Below, piece by piece: positions 26,934 to 35,557 of a stretch of 64,000 nt of DNA (positions are counted from its first letter, which is position 1; every line of letters starts with the position of its first letter). Position numbers and translations under genes: made by a program. A model generated the notes under the pieces. The model worked only from the letters and a program-made list of their open reading frames with translations. It made no database searches and was not told the origin of the DNA. Origin of the DNA: an uncultured bacterium (GTDB lineage Bacteria > Elusimicrobiota > Elusimicrobia > Elusimicrobiales > Elusimicrobiaceae); NCBI GenBank assembly GCA_949291365.1, contig CASEVJ010000005.1, positions 1-64,000 on the forward strand, written 5' to 3'.

Positions 26934-27653
26934 TCAGCTCTCCTGTTTAAATTCCACCGTCACCGTCAGTTCGTCTTTCTCATACATCATGGGCAGCGGA
27001 GGAAAGGGGCCTGCGTTAATCACAGCGGAGGTGGCGGCGAAGTCAAAGCTGTCGTCCCCGGAGGATTTTTGTACCTTTAAATCTTTTATTTTCCCGTCCC
27101 GCGCAATCGCAAAAGACACCAAACTCCCGCGCACTACGCCGGCGGGGCGGCGTTTTTCCCACTGGCTCCACAAGCTGTTGCGTACCTGGGTAATATACCA
27201 GGGATAGGGGAAAGTGGCAAAATCGGTGCGGATATTGCTGCCTTCAAATTCCCCTTCTCCCCCCTCGCCTGCGGCGGGCTTTGGATCTTCTTTGGCTTCG
27301 TCCAAAATGCTGGGCGCCGCCAACGGGGCCTGCGGTTTGGGCGGAGATTTCTTTTTGGGTTGTTTTTTGGCGGAAATTTCTTCCTTGGAATTATAGGCCT
27401 TTTTATCCGGTTTAGCGGCCGGCTCTTTGGGGGCGGCAGGCGGCTGGGCCACCTCTTTTTTAATTTCTTTATCAGCAGGGGCAGCGGCAGGGGCCGGTTT
27501 ATTCTGGGCCTGCATAGACACCACTTTGCTGTTGCCTATAAAGTCAATAGTATAGGTAACGTGCAAGTCCGCCGCAGAAGGGCTCAATATGCCTATCACG
27601 GTCAGGGCCAGCGCTAAATGCAATATGCAGGAGAGAACGAAATAGCGGTTCAT
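26934..27653 (-). CDS. TonB/TolA-type energy transducer
   Basis: 239 residues. One N-terminal helix (about 5-25), then a Pro/Lys/Ala-rich periplasm-spanning stretch (50-120), and a C-terminal TonB-like domain (150-239) with WYITQVRNSLWSQWEKRRP and GSLVSFAIARDGKIKDLKV. It transmits the proton motive force from ExbB/ExbD to the outer membrane. TonB versus TolA cannot be separated by sequence here: no TolB or Pal gene follows, but no TonB-dependent receptor is near either. Its ATG shares a base with the stop of exbD. Confidence 0.88.
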   Translation of the reverse strand: MNRYFVLSCILHLALALTVIGILSPSAADLHVTYTIDFIGNSKVVSMQAQNKPAPAAAPADKEIKKEVAQPPAAPKEPAAKPDKKAYNSKEEISAKKQPKKKSPPKPQAPLAAPSILDEAKEDPKPAAGEGGEGEFEGSNIRTDFATFPYPWYITQVRNSLWSQWEKRRPAGVVRGSLVSFAIARDGKIKDLKVQKSSGDDSFDFAATSAVINAGPFPPLPMMYEKDELTVTVEFKQES

Positions 27654-28054
27654 TAGTTTTTAGAGAGCACTCCTATTCCCAGTTTGGCCGCGCCAAGTTT
27701 TTTGGCTATATCAAATACGTCCACTACGGTTTGTATCGGCACATTTTTGTCGGCTTCTACCAAGATAGTTTTTTTGTTGGCCTTGCCCATACGCAGTACC
27801 AGTTCACGTTCCAAATTTTTAACCGTATAGGTGCGGTTTTCAATACGGATGACCCCGTTTTTTTGTACTTCTATGCGGATAACGTCATCCTCCGCGGTTG
27901 TGTTTACCGCGTTGGATTTGGGCAAATCCACATTCATCTGCATTTGCACCAGCATAGGGCTCATCACCATAAAAATAATCAGCAAAATCAACGTGATGTC
28001 TATAAAAGGCACCATGTTGATTTCAGCCATAACGGTTCTGTTCTTATGCGCCAT
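27653..28054 (-). CDS. exbD: ExbD/TolR biopolymer transport protein
   Basis: 133 residues. A short cytosolic start is followed by one membrane helix with the essential Asp in PFIDITLILLIIFMV (17-31). The periplasmic domain has the usual pattern VEADKNVPIQTVVDVFDIAKKLG. A stator subunit that couples proton flow to movement of the TonB/TolA protein. It lies 3 nt after exbB and overlaps the tonB-like gene by 1 nt, so the three are one translation unit. Confidence 0.93.
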   Translation of the reverse strand: MAHKNRTVMAEINMVPFIDITLILLIIFMVMSPMLVQMQMNVDLPKSNAVNTTAEDDVIRIEVQKNGVIRIENRTYTVKNLERELVLRMGKANKKTILVEADKNVPIQTVVDVFDIAKKLGAAKLGIGVLSKN

Positions 28055-28057
28055 AGA

Positions 28058-28699
28058 TTACCCGCGGTTCTGCTGGAAAATGATTTCATCGGCAATATTT
28101 TCCAGCTCTTTTCCGAAATAATTGGTTTTGGACAAGAAATAGTTATAGGCGATTACCGCCGGGATAGCCACAAACAGCCCCGCCGCCGTATTGACCAGTG
28201 CCTCGGCAATACCGGCCGCCACTACGGAAGCCCCCGCCGCAGAGGCCGAAGCGCCCGCCAAGTCTTTAAACGCGTGCATAACCCCGATTACCGTACCAAA
28301 CAACCCGATAAACGGCGTAATGCTGCCCAGCGTACCCAATACGGTCAGTTTGCGCTGGAGTTTGGTCACTTCCCAGTCAATGGCAGAGTCGGCTATTTCT
28401 TTGAGTTCTGCTTTGGAGCGGTCGCGCTTTTCCACCAGTGTCATAATAACATGCGCCGCCGGCGTGTTGCGGGTCATTTCGCGGGTGCAGGCATCGGACA
28501 CTTTTTCATAGTTGTCCGAATGAATGGGGTGGCGGCAATACGCAATTAGCTTGCGGGAAACGCCAATGCTTTTCTTAAACTTAAAAAAGCGTTCCAGAAT
28601 AATGGAAAGCGAGTAAATGGAAAGCAAAATCAGCAGCACCAACACCGGGCCGCCGGCCGCGAATAATTCACGCAGATTGGTCATGTTGGAAAAGTCCAT
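28058..28699 (-). CDS. exbB: ExbB/TolQ MotA-type proton channel subunit
   Basis: 213 residues with three membrane helices and the conserved ITPFIGLFGTVIGVMHAF segment plus NTAAGLFVAIPAV. The ATG at 28699 (residue 9 of the longest frame) is chosen because AAGGAG lies between the two possible ATGs. It forms the proton-conducting stator with ExbD. First gene of the operon exbB-exbD-tonB-membrane protein-SDR. Confidence 0.93.
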   Translation of the reverse strand: MDFSNMTNLRELFAAGGPVLVLLILLSIYSLSIILERFFKFKKSIGVSRKLIAYCRHPIHSDNYEKVSDACTREMTRNTPAAHVIMTLVEKRDRSKAELKEIADSAIDWEVTKLQRKLTVLGTLGSITPFIGLFGTVIGVMHAFKDLAGASASAAGASVVAAGIAEALVNTAAGLFVAIPAVIAYNYFLSKTNYFGKELENIADEIIFQQNRG

Positions 28700-28783
28700 G
28701 TTTTTTATTCTCCTTATTCTCACGCCTTGCGGCGCAGATATATGATTTATAACAAATTCAAATAGGGCGTTTTTCCTTACGGA

Positions 28784-29275
28784 TTAAAAGCCGCTTTGCC
28801 GGGCAATAATTATAAACAGCTGTATCACTATATTCGCCAACAGCCCTGCCGACACATCATCAAACACCACCCCAAAAGCGTTGGGCATACGGTCAAAATT
28901 TTTCACCGGCCAGGGCTTCAGCGTGTCAAACGTGCGGAACAGCACAAACGCCGCCAGCAAATACGGCCATGTACGCGGTAAAAACAGCACGGCCGTAAAG
29001 TAACCCGCTATTTCGTCTATCACAATACGCGGGTTGTCATGTCCTTTATAGGCGCCACCCAGCCGCGCCCGCTGGCACACCCACACCGAAAACGCCCAAA
29101 ACGCCATCAGACACACCAAGTACAGTATATAATCCTGCGGCAGCAAAAACACAAACGGCACTGCCAGCAGCGTCCCCAAAAAACCGGCGCCCGTATTTTT
29201 TTTGAACGGGATAACCAAAGCCGGCAAATAACTGATATAAAACCCCGTGGCTAATGCATTAATTACTGTTTGCAT
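28784..29275 (-). CDS. pgpA: Phosphatidylglycerophosphatase A
   Basis: 163 residues, membrane protein. The catalytic region KGHDNPRIVIDEIAGY and the later KPWPVKNFDRMP...DDVSAG match PgpA. It removes the phosphate from phosphatidylglycerol phosphate, directly after PgsA, whose gene overlaps it by 13 nt. Together they make phosphatidylglycerol at the inner membrane. Confidence 0.93.
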   Translation of the reverse strand: MQTVINALATGFYISYLPALVIPFKKNTGAGFLGTLLAVPFVFLLPQDYILYLVCLMAFWAFSVWVCQRARLGGAYKGHDNPRIVIDEIAGYFTAVLFLPRTWPYLLAAFVLFRTFDTLKPWPVKNFDRMPNAFGVVFDDVSAGLLANIVIQLFIIIARQSGF

Positions 29276-29886
29276 ACGGGCAAACTCCAGGATTTTTTCA
29301 GCAGTTCCCAGTTATTTTTCAAATACGAAATCGCACTAATCCAGGTAATCACGGCAGCTATAGCCGTAATGGCGTAGGGGATTTTGCGCAAAGTCAAAAA
29401 GGAAATTGTGCACACGGTTTTCGCTTCTCCCGTCAGCAAATGGGAGAAATGGTATAAATCCAGCACAAAGAAAATAGTCCCCACCGCTACCATTTGGATA
29501 ACAGTTTTAAATTTGCCCCAGCGTTCCGCCGCCATGACCTTGCCTTCCAGCGCGGCAATCACGCGCAAGGTGGAAATCATCAGCTCACGCAGCAGAATGA
29601 AAAACACGGCCCAGATGGGAATGTCCAGCTCCCGTATACCCACAAAAGCAAATAAGGCCGCCGCAACTAAAATTTTATCCACAAACGGGTCTACAATCGC
29701 CCCAAACGGAGTGATAGTGTTGGTTTCGCGGGCTATTTTTCCGTCCACCCAGTCGGTGCTGGCCGCCAGGATAAAAATCAGCGTAGCCGTCAGCCGGGCC
29801 CAGCCATAAGGTATTAAAATAAACAGAAACATCACAATAGAAAGCCCGGCGCGGGTTAGGGTAATTTTATTTGCAAGCGTCATCAT
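29263..29886 (-). CDS. pgsA: CDP-diacylglycerol--glycerol-3-phosphate 3-phosphatidyltransferase
   Basis: 207 residues with several membrane helices. The CDP-alcohol phosphotransferase signature DG-x2-AR-x8-G-x3-D-x3-D is complete in the segment starting DWVDGKIAR (about 45-68). It makes phosphatidylglycerol phosphate from CDP-diacylglycerol. It overlaps lolA upstream by 4 nt and pgpA downstream by 13 nt, giving a membrane-biogenesis operon. Confidence 0.95.
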   Translation of the reverse strand: MMTLANKITLTRAGLSIVMFLFILIPYGWARLTATLIFILAASTDWVDGKIARETNTITPFGAIVDPFVDKILVAAALFAFVGIRELDIPIWAVFFILLRELMISTLRVIAALEGKVMAAERWGKFKTVIQMVAVGTIFFVLDLYHFSHLLTGEAKTVCTISFLTLRKIPYAITAIAAVITWISAISYLKNNWELLKKSWSLPVCKQ

Positions 29887-30554
29887 GGGTTCATCCCCTT
29901 AAAAACTTCTTTTTTCAGATTTCCGTTAAGCCGTTTATCAGTCAGCTCTGCGGTGGTTTTCATTAATTCGGCTTGTATGGTAATATAGACCGGGAAGCAG
30001 TCTTGCTCCCCTACGGCCACATACAGCGTATAGTCCTGCTTTTTTTCTTTGGGCTGCAGGCGCAAAATAGCCAGCCCGTCTTTATGTTCCAAAACGGAGG
30101 CGTCATGGCGCGCAATAAGCGCGGTGTAATTGCCAAAATCAAACAGGGCCTGGTTGGGCTGCCCTTTGAGCCAATCCCTCCAGCTGACTCGGGTCACCTC
30201 TTTCCCATTTTCGTCCAATATCCAGATTGCTTTTTTATCGGTCAAAGCGGTCTGTGTCACTTTCCCCTTTTCCAAATTGTCCAAGCGCAGCTTTTGCCCG
30301 TCCTGCATATAGTAGATACGTCCTTCGGAACGGCTGATAAGCACGCCGTCGTATTCGGTAGTCTGCACAAAGTCCGTACGCAGCGTACGCATATTCTTAT
30401 CCCAGGCAGTAAAGCATGCCAGATAATCTTTTTCCTGCGCAGCCGGGGGTACCAGCGGTACAGAAGGGACTGGCTGCTGTGCCTGTGTCCACAGGCCGCC
30501 AGCCAGCAGCAAGGATGCCGCGGCAAACAATGAATTATTTATAAACCGTTTCAT
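29883..30554 (-). CDS. lolA: Outer-membrane lipoprotein carrier LolA
   Basis: 223 residues. The signal peptide is cleaved near residue 25, then comes a Pro-rich linker and the LolA domain (45-215) with LRTDFVQTTEYDG and GRIYYM near its start and the closed-barrel strand pattern. It shuttles lipoproteins from the inner to the outer membrane through the periplasm; the many lipobox proteins in this window need such a system. It overlaps the end of ftsK by 20 nt. Confidence 0.88.
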   Translation of the reverse strand: MKRFINNSLFAAASLLLAGGLWTQAQQPVPSVPLVPPAAQEKDYLACFTAWDKNMRTLRTDFVQTTEYDGVLISRSEGRIYYMQDGQKLRLDNLEKGKVTQTALTDKKAIWILDENGKEVTRVSWRDWLKGQPNQALFDFGNYTALIARHDASVLEHKDGLAILRLQPKEKKQDYTLYVAVGEQDCFPVYITIQAELMKTTAELTDKRLNGNLKKEVFKGMNP

Positions 30555-32853
30555 ATTCAGGTTCCTGATATTTGTCCGTATCTCTGTTTTCCAGAGCGGT
30601 AATTTGTTCTTCTATTAAATCGTAATGGATTTCCCAGCGGTTGGAGCCCTCGGGCTTGGTAATAAAGCCCTTCATTTCCAGCACGCTTAAAATATTGGTC
30701 GCCCGGGCGGAAGAGCCAAAATGCGCTTTGAGCAAATCCTGCGACACGCGCCGCCGCTCGGTAATAAGCTTGAGCGCCTGCAGCAGCTCTTCCGGAGAGG
30801 TGCCCAGCCCGTCCTGCGGGCGCTGCATGCTGTGGTCGGCCATAATCTGCACCGGATAATCCGGCGCTCCCTGGCTGCGCAAAAAGTCCGCCACGGCGGT
30901 AATTTCGCTTTCGCTGACGTATGCCCCTTGGATACGGTGCGGCTTTTGGTCAGACGTGCCCTGATAAAGCATGTCCCCGCGGCCCAACAGCAGCTCCGCC
31001 CCGGCGCCGTCCAAAATCACGCGCGAGTCGGTCTTGCTAGCCACCTGCAGCGCAATGCGCGAAGGCAGGTTGGCTTTGATTACGCCCGTAATTACGTTTA
31101 CAGAGGGGCGTTGCGTGCACAAGATCAGATGAATGCCCACCGCACGGGCCATTTGGGCCAAACGTTGGATGGAGTCCTCAATAGCGGCGCGGGTTTGCAG
31201 CATTAAATCCGCCATTTCGTCAATAATGACTACAATGTAGAACATCTTTTCTTCGCCTTTTTTCTCGGCCCACGCATTGTAGCCCTCAATATTTTTCACT
31301 TTGGCTAGTTCCATGATTTTCAGGCGTTTTTCCATCACTTTGACCAGCATTTGCAGCGATTTGACGGCTCCCTGCGCGTCGGTAACCACGTTGACATCGT
31401 CGCAGGAAGTTTTGGGGTCGTACAAGTGCGGAATGCCTTCATAAAGCGTCAGCTCCAGCCGTTTGGGGTCTATCATTAAAAATTTGACCTCATTGGGTTT
31501 GGCATGGTACAACACGGACATGATAATCGTGTGCAGACAAATGGATTTGCCGCTGTTGGTGGCGCCGGCAATTAAGATATGCGGCCATTTTTCCAGCATA
31601 GCGCCGGCCGGGCGTCCGTCTGCAAAACGGCCCAGTGCCACCGGCACGCGCGCCTTGGACTGGGTATAGACCGGGTCTTGCAAGATTTCTTTCATCGTGA
31701 CCATGACAGGCCGGTCGTTGGGGATTTCAAAGCCGATGGCGTCTTTGCCCGGGATAGGGGCTTCCACGCGGATAGACTTGGCTTTCATCGCCAAGGCAAT
31801 ATCATTGGAAATGGACACGATAGAGGCAATTTTGACGCCCGGATCTGGCTTTATTTCATAGCGCGTTACCACTGGGCCGGGCGAAACGCCGGTCACGTGG
31901 GCGCCAATTTCAAAATTCTTTAAGGTTTCTTCCAGGCGTTTGGTGGCCTCGGCTATTTCTTCGTCCGTGGGGCCGACTACGCCGTTATTGACCGGGTCTG
32001 CCAGCAAATCCAAAGAAGGCAGCTGGAAAGTGGCCGGGTCAAAGGGTTTGGTCTGCTGCGGGGTTTCCTCTTCCTGCGGCGTTTCCTGCTTGGCGGCAGG
32101 CTGTGCGCCGGAAGAGCGCGGCAGCTCTTTAACCATTTCCGCCACGGGGGCTTTTATTTGGGCATGCGGACGGTAAATTTTGGGCTTGGACGGGCGGGGT
32201 GCTTCGTCCGTTTCTTCGGACGTTGCCTGCGGCACCGGGCTGACAGCTTGGCGTTTGATTTCCTCTTTGCCTTCTTTGACCTTTTCTTTCAGTTCGGCAC
32301 GCGCCTGCATCCACCCTTGGAAATCATCGCGCAAAAATTCGGCGCTTTTGCTTACCAGCACCTGCCACGGTATAGCAAATAAAATGTGCAGCCCCACCAA
32401 CAGTAGCGCCAAGGAAAACAGAGAAGCTCCCACCGGTCCCACAATTCCTTCAAACCAATAGAACACTTTTTGTCCGGCTAGACCGCCGGTAATCTGCGAG
32501 CCGGTAAAAATCAGCTTGAGCATGGTCAGCACCGAAGAGAATGCCGTCAGTGTCAACAAAGAACCAATGAGGAAAAAGACAAACGCACCGCTTTTTTTAA
32601 TCAAGCTGCGCACCAGCCAATAGGTAAGCAACAAAGGGATTAACGGCGCGCTTTGCCCAAAGAACTGCCGCAGTACCCGGCAGGAGACCTCGCTAAAACT
32701 CCCTTGGGAAAATCCAAACCATAACATGGCAAACAACCACGCAGTCACGGCAAAGCCAAAAATATACAGGGCCGATGCCAGCCAGCGGACGGAGGAAGCT
32801 TGTTTTGATTTTTTCTTGGATTTCTTACGCGCGTAATAATATTTTGTTGCCAT
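30535..32853 (-). CDS. ftsK: DNA translocase FtsK/SpoIIIE
   Basis: 772 residues. Four or five membrane helices (about 25-165), a charged linker (170-290), then the RecA-type motor with Walker A GATNSGKS near 426-433 and Walker B VVIIDEMADLM, and a C-terminal winged-helix gamma domain (about 700-765) that reads orienting sequences. It pumps chromosomal DNA through the closing septum. No SD precedes the ATG, but an extended -10 lies 6 nt upstream, suggesting a leaderless mRNA. First gene of ftsK-lolA-pgsA-pgpA. Confidence 0.96.
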   Translation of the reverse strand: MATKYYYARKKSKKKSKQASSVRWLASALYIFGFAVTAWLFAMLWFGFSQGSFSEVSCRVLRQFFGQSAPLIPLLLTYWLVRSLIKKSGAFVFFLIGSLLTLTAFSSVLTMLKLIFTGSQITGGLAGQKVFYWFEGIVGPVGASLFSLALLLVGLHILFAIPWQVLVSKSAEFLRDDFQGWMQARAELKEKVKEGKEEIKRQAVSPVPQATSEETDEAPRPSKPKIYRPHAQIKAPVAEMVKELPRSSGAQPAAKQETPQEEETPQQTKPFDPATFQLPSLDLLADPVNNGVVGPTDEEIAEATKRLEETLKNFEIGAHVTGVSPGPVVTRYEIKPDPGVKIASIVSISNDIALAMKAKSIRVEAPIPGKDAIGFEIPNDRPVMVTMKEILQDPVYTQSKARVPVALGRFADGRPAGAMLEKWPHILIAGATNSGKSICLHTIIMSVLYHAKPNEVKFLMIDPKRLELTLYEGIPHLYDPKTSCDDVNVVTDAQGAVKSLQMLVKVMEKRLKIMELAKVKNIEGYNAWAEKKGEEKMFYIVVIIDEMADLMLQTRAAIEDSIQRLAQMARAVGIHLILCTQRPSVNVITGVIKANLPSRIALQVASKTDSRVILDGAGAELLLGRGDMLYQGTSDQKPHRIQGAYVSESEITAVADFLRSQGAPDYPVQIMADHSMQRPQDGLGTSPEELLQALKLITERRRVSQDLLKAHFGSSARATNILSVLEMKGFITKPEGSNRWEIHYDLIEEQITALENRDTDKYQEPEYETVYK

Positions 32854-32859
32854 AGCTAT

Positions 32860-32868
32860 ATTTTAGCA
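32860..32868 (-). promoter_or_regulatory. Possible leaderless promoter of ftsK (extended -10)
   Basis: TGCTAAAAT on the minus strand, ending 6 nt before the ATG. There is no SD and no clear -35. Confidence 0.5.
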
Positions 32869-32990
32869 ATTTTACAGGGCAAAATATAGCACGCTTCCAA
32901 CATGCTTCTGCGCGGTAATGCGCCGGGAGAAAAGCTCTTTGCCGGCCGCTTGCCGCCTCTCCCCGCCGTGAGAGAAATTTCCACCCATAA

Positions 32991-33017
32991 AAAAGGCCCC
33001 CTTCCGGGGGCCTTAAG
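32991..33017 (-). terminator. Terminator of the accB operon
   Basis: A 9-bp stem, AAGGCCCCC with GGGGGCCTT, has a T run on the minus strand, just after the winged-helix gene. Confidence 0.9.
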
Positions 33018-33022
33018 CCAAA

Positions 33023-33259
33023 TTAGAACTGCTGGGGCGTTTCCACATCCGGCTGCGGCAGAGAAACCTTGTAATTTATATCATCTGCTTCCAGACGTAT
33101 TTTGCCTTGTTCGTACAAAACGCCCAACGCCAAATACAGCACCGAACTGGATAAATGCAGGGCCAGCTTTAACTGCCAGGACGTGGCCTGCTTTTTATCC
33201 TGCAAATACTCTAACATGCGCCCGCAGGCGGCCTGAATGCTTTCTTGCAGCGGCGTCAT
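33023..33259 (-). CDS. Small winged-helix protein (DUF2582-like)
   Basis: 78 residues. A helix-helix-wing pattern (QATSWQLKLAL, then SSSVLYLALGVLYEQGKIRLE) resembles the DUF2582 winged helix-turn-helix proteins. It starts 2 nt after the accB stop, so the two are cotranscribed. Whether it binds DNA or regulates fatty-acid synthesis is not evident. Confidence 0.7.
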   Translation of the reverse strand: MTPLQESIQAACGRMLEYLQDKKQATSWQLKLALHLSSSVLYLALGVLYEQGKIRLEADDINYKVSLPQPDVETPQQF

Positions 33260-33261
33260 AC

Positions 33262-33765
33262 TTACACCCGTTCAATGGCAAACAAGGCATCGCCCTGTTT
33301 AATGGGTTTGCCGTTTTCCACCAGCACTTTTTGCACGATGCAGTTGAAATCGGCGCGGACTTCATTGAATACTTTCATGGCTTCAATTAGGCAGATTACA
33401 TCGCCTTTTTTCACCTGGGCGCCTTCTTTGACAAACGGAGGTGCAGACGGCGTAGAGCCGCGGAAGAAAATGCCCATCAGCGGCGATTTAATCACTTCTT
33501 TATATTGCTCCTGCGCCGGGGCGGCGGCTGCAGCCGGGCCTGCCGCGGCGGCAGTACCTACATTTACCGGCACGGGCACCATGGCGGGTTTGGCCTTCAC
33601 CAGGCGCAGATACAGACCGTTCTGGTCGTATTCAATGGTATCAATGGAATTGTCCTGCATGAAAGAATAAAGTTGTTTGACTTCCTTCAAAATCGGGGAT
33701 TCTTTCACAGCCGGCTTTTTAGCGGCGGCTTTTTTGGGTGCGGCTTTCTTAACAGTTTTTTTCAT
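33262..33765 (-). CDS. accB: Biotin carboxyl carrier protein of acetyl-CoA carboxylase
   Basis: 167 residues from the ATG at 33765; the longer frame begins with GTG at 33786. The C-terminal biotinyl domain (90-167) has the biotin site EAMKV with Lys131. Before it is the usual Ala/Pro linker. The first 21 residues are an unusual Lys/Ala/Pro tail not needed for the fold, similar to the tail on the pyruvate phosphate dikinase here. It carries CO2 for malonyl-CoA synthesis. accC is not adjacent; a winged-helix gene follows instead. Confidence 0.93.
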   Translation of the reverse strand: MKKTVKKAAPKKAAAKKPAVKESPILKEVKQLYSFMQDNSIDTIEYDQNGLYLRLVKAKPAMVPVPVNVGTAAAAGPAAAAAPAQEQYKEVIKSPLMGIFFRGSTPSAPPFVKEGAQVKKGDVICLIEAMKVFNEVRADFNCIVQKVLVENGKPIKQGDALFAIERV

Positions 33766-33878
33766 AAAGAAAATGCCCTCTTGCACATGGTCTGGGCCAG
33801 TGCGGCCCGAACAATCTTTTAATATTTTACATAATTTTGGCCGTTTTGGCGCGTCCGGCAGGCAAAAAGGCCCCCTGT

Positions 33879-35267
33879 CTAATCCGAAGGAAGCGGAAAA
33901 TCATCGGGGTCTACCGGCTGTGTTACGCCCAGCGTGCGCTGTACCTCATAAGAAGAAACTGCAAAATTTAAATTTTCCACTCCGCTGCGCAAATCCCCTA
34001 TATCAGCCGAAGGAACTATTGCCCAGCTATTCACACCCAGCACGCGCCCAGTTTGCAAGCTAATCAACGGGCCACCGCTGTTGCCGCTGTTGACGGCGGC
34101 GTCCGTTTGCAAGGTATCTATGCCGTTATGGTCGCGCGCGGCGCTGATAATGCCACGGCTGACGCTCCACTCCACCCCGCGGGGGGCGCCCACGGCCAGC
34201 ACTTCCTGCCCGGTAACATAGGCGGAACGGTCTGTTTCCAACTCCAAATACGGCAGGTTTTCCCCCTCCATTTTAAGCAAAGCCAAATCCCGCGTTTGGT
34301 TGGTTTTGAGCACTTTGGCAAAGCGGACTTTGTTGTTGGTGGCTGTTGGGTTGGCAGATTTGCCGGGCTCGGTTTTGTCCATCAGACGGCGCTGGTCATA
34401 TAAAATGACGGACACGTCGCGTGCGTCTTCCACCACATGGCGGTTGGTGATGATATAGCCGTCTGGACTAATCAGAAAGCCGGAGCCAAGCCCCGTATCG
34501 GTATAAATATACACCGTGGCCTGCATAAAGGGAATGTATTTGCCGTCTACGCGCACATTGGTCTGCTCGGTAAGGTGTGTTTTGCTAAAATTGACGCGGT
34601 CTTCTTCCATGGCGGGCATGATTTGTGAAGAAAGGTTTTTTACAATGCCTTCCTCTAATAATTGGCGTATATGGCCCCCGTAGGCCTGAATGTGCAGCGG
34701 CGTAAGCAACCCCAGCGTAATTACCCGCAAAAATCCAGTCATCCACAGCAGTGAGCTGCTGGAAGCGTCCTCTAGGAAAACGTCGGACGTTTCCTGATAG
34801 CGCGCCGCCGCATAGCCGCTTTGCGGGTTGCGCACGGTCAGCGTCAGCTCCGTACGCAGAAACGGATGGAAGATAACCTGACTGAAAAAAGTGTTTTCCA
34901 GGCGCACTTCCGCCAGGCCTGCATGCAGGGCCGCTTTATAATCCAGCTCCACAATATAATCGTAATTTTTGCGGTATTTATATTCGTTTACTTCCACCTC
35001 GGTAAACAGCGTACCCAAGGCCTCCGCTACAGCGATGGGAAGACCGTCGGAAAGGCGGAAATAGTATTGGCTATCGCCCTGCAACGTCAGCGTCTGAGGA
35101 AAAAATTTATCCGCCACCACCATCACGCGGGCGTTTATTTTTTCTTCATAATCGGAATGTTTATAAATGTCGCGGTGTATTTTGCCGTGATAGGTACAGC
35201 CGCCGCACAACAGTACAGCCAAAAGCCCAACTAGAGAGCAAAAGCGGAAATAAAAATGGATTTTCAT
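33879..35267 (-). CDS. Lipoprotein with C-terminal trypsin-like (S1C) protease domain
   Basis: 462 residues. Lipobox LLCGGC (Cys24). Residues 25-245 form an unrecognised domain with alternating beta pattern and a hydrophobic stretch near 175-195. Residues 250-445 are a DegP/HtrA-like serine protease with an intact triad: H277 (TNRHV), D327 (RDLALL) and S397 (GNSGGP). No PDZ domain follows. Likely a membrane-anchored periplasmic protease. No SD is visible; TACAAT lies 7 nt before the ATG, so the mRNA may be leaderless. Confidence 0.85.
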   Translation of the reverse strand: MKIHFYFRFCSLVGLLAVLLCGGCTYHGKIHRDIYKHSDYEEKINARVMVVADKFFPQTLTLQGDSQYYFRLSDGLPIAVAEALGTLFTEVEVNEYKYRKNYDYIVELDYKAALHAGLAEVRLENTFFSQVIFHPFLRTELTLTVRNPQSGYAAARYQETSDVFLEDASSSSLLWMTGFLRVITLGLLTPLHIQAYGGHIRQLLEEGIVKNLSSQIMPAMEEDRVNFSKTHLTEQTNVRVDGKYIPFMQATVYIYTDTGLGSGFLISPDGYIITNRHVVEDARDVSVILYDQRRLMDKTEPGKSANPTATNNKVRFAKVLKTNQTRDLALLKMEGENLPYLELETDRSAYVTGQEVLAVGAPRGVEWSVSRGIISAARDHNGIDTLQTDAAVNSGNSGGPLISLQTGRVLGVNSWAIVPSADIGDLRSGVENLNFAVSSYEVQRTLGVTQPVDPDDFPLPSD

Positions 35268-35274
35268 AGCGTTT

Positions 35275-35280
35275 ATTGTA
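35275..35280 (-). promoter_or_regulatory. Possible leaderless promoter of the lipoprotein protease (-10)
   Basis: TACAAT on the minus strand, 7 nt before the ATG. There is no SD. Confidence 0.4.
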
Positions 35281-35412
35281 CCTTATTTGCAGCTGGGAAT
35301 ATAAAAAATATAATTTTGAGGCCTTTGTTATGCCAATCTATCGGGACGTATAGGGCTGGTGGGATATTGCAGAGCGAGGAAGCGGGTGCTGCTCACGGGA
35401 CGGTCTGTTGTT

Positions 35413-35446
35413 TTTGCCTTTCACTGCGCTTTGAGCGCAAGGCAAA
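35413..35446. other. Intergenic bulged stem-loop
   Basis: TTTGCCTT (35413-35420) pairs with AAGGCAAA (35439-35446), and an inner GCGCT-TTG-AGCGC (35426-35438) pairs too, with a 5-nt bulge. It lies in the 230-nt gap between the protease promoter and the pnp terminator. Role unknown. Confidence 0.45.
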
Positions 35447-35513
35447 GATTAGAAAAAGCGGGTTTTATTGGAAATAAAATTTCTTAAAAAATTTGCCATA
35501 ATTGGGCGGAAAT

Positions 35514-35543
35514 AAAAACCCCGGGATATGCCCCGGGGTTTTT
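35514..35543 (-). terminator. Terminator of rpsO-pnp
   Basis: The arms AAAAACCCCGGG and CCCGGGGTTTTT form a strong stem with T runs, directly after pnp. Confidence 0.9.
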
Positions 35544-35557
35544 GACGTTCTTTGAAA

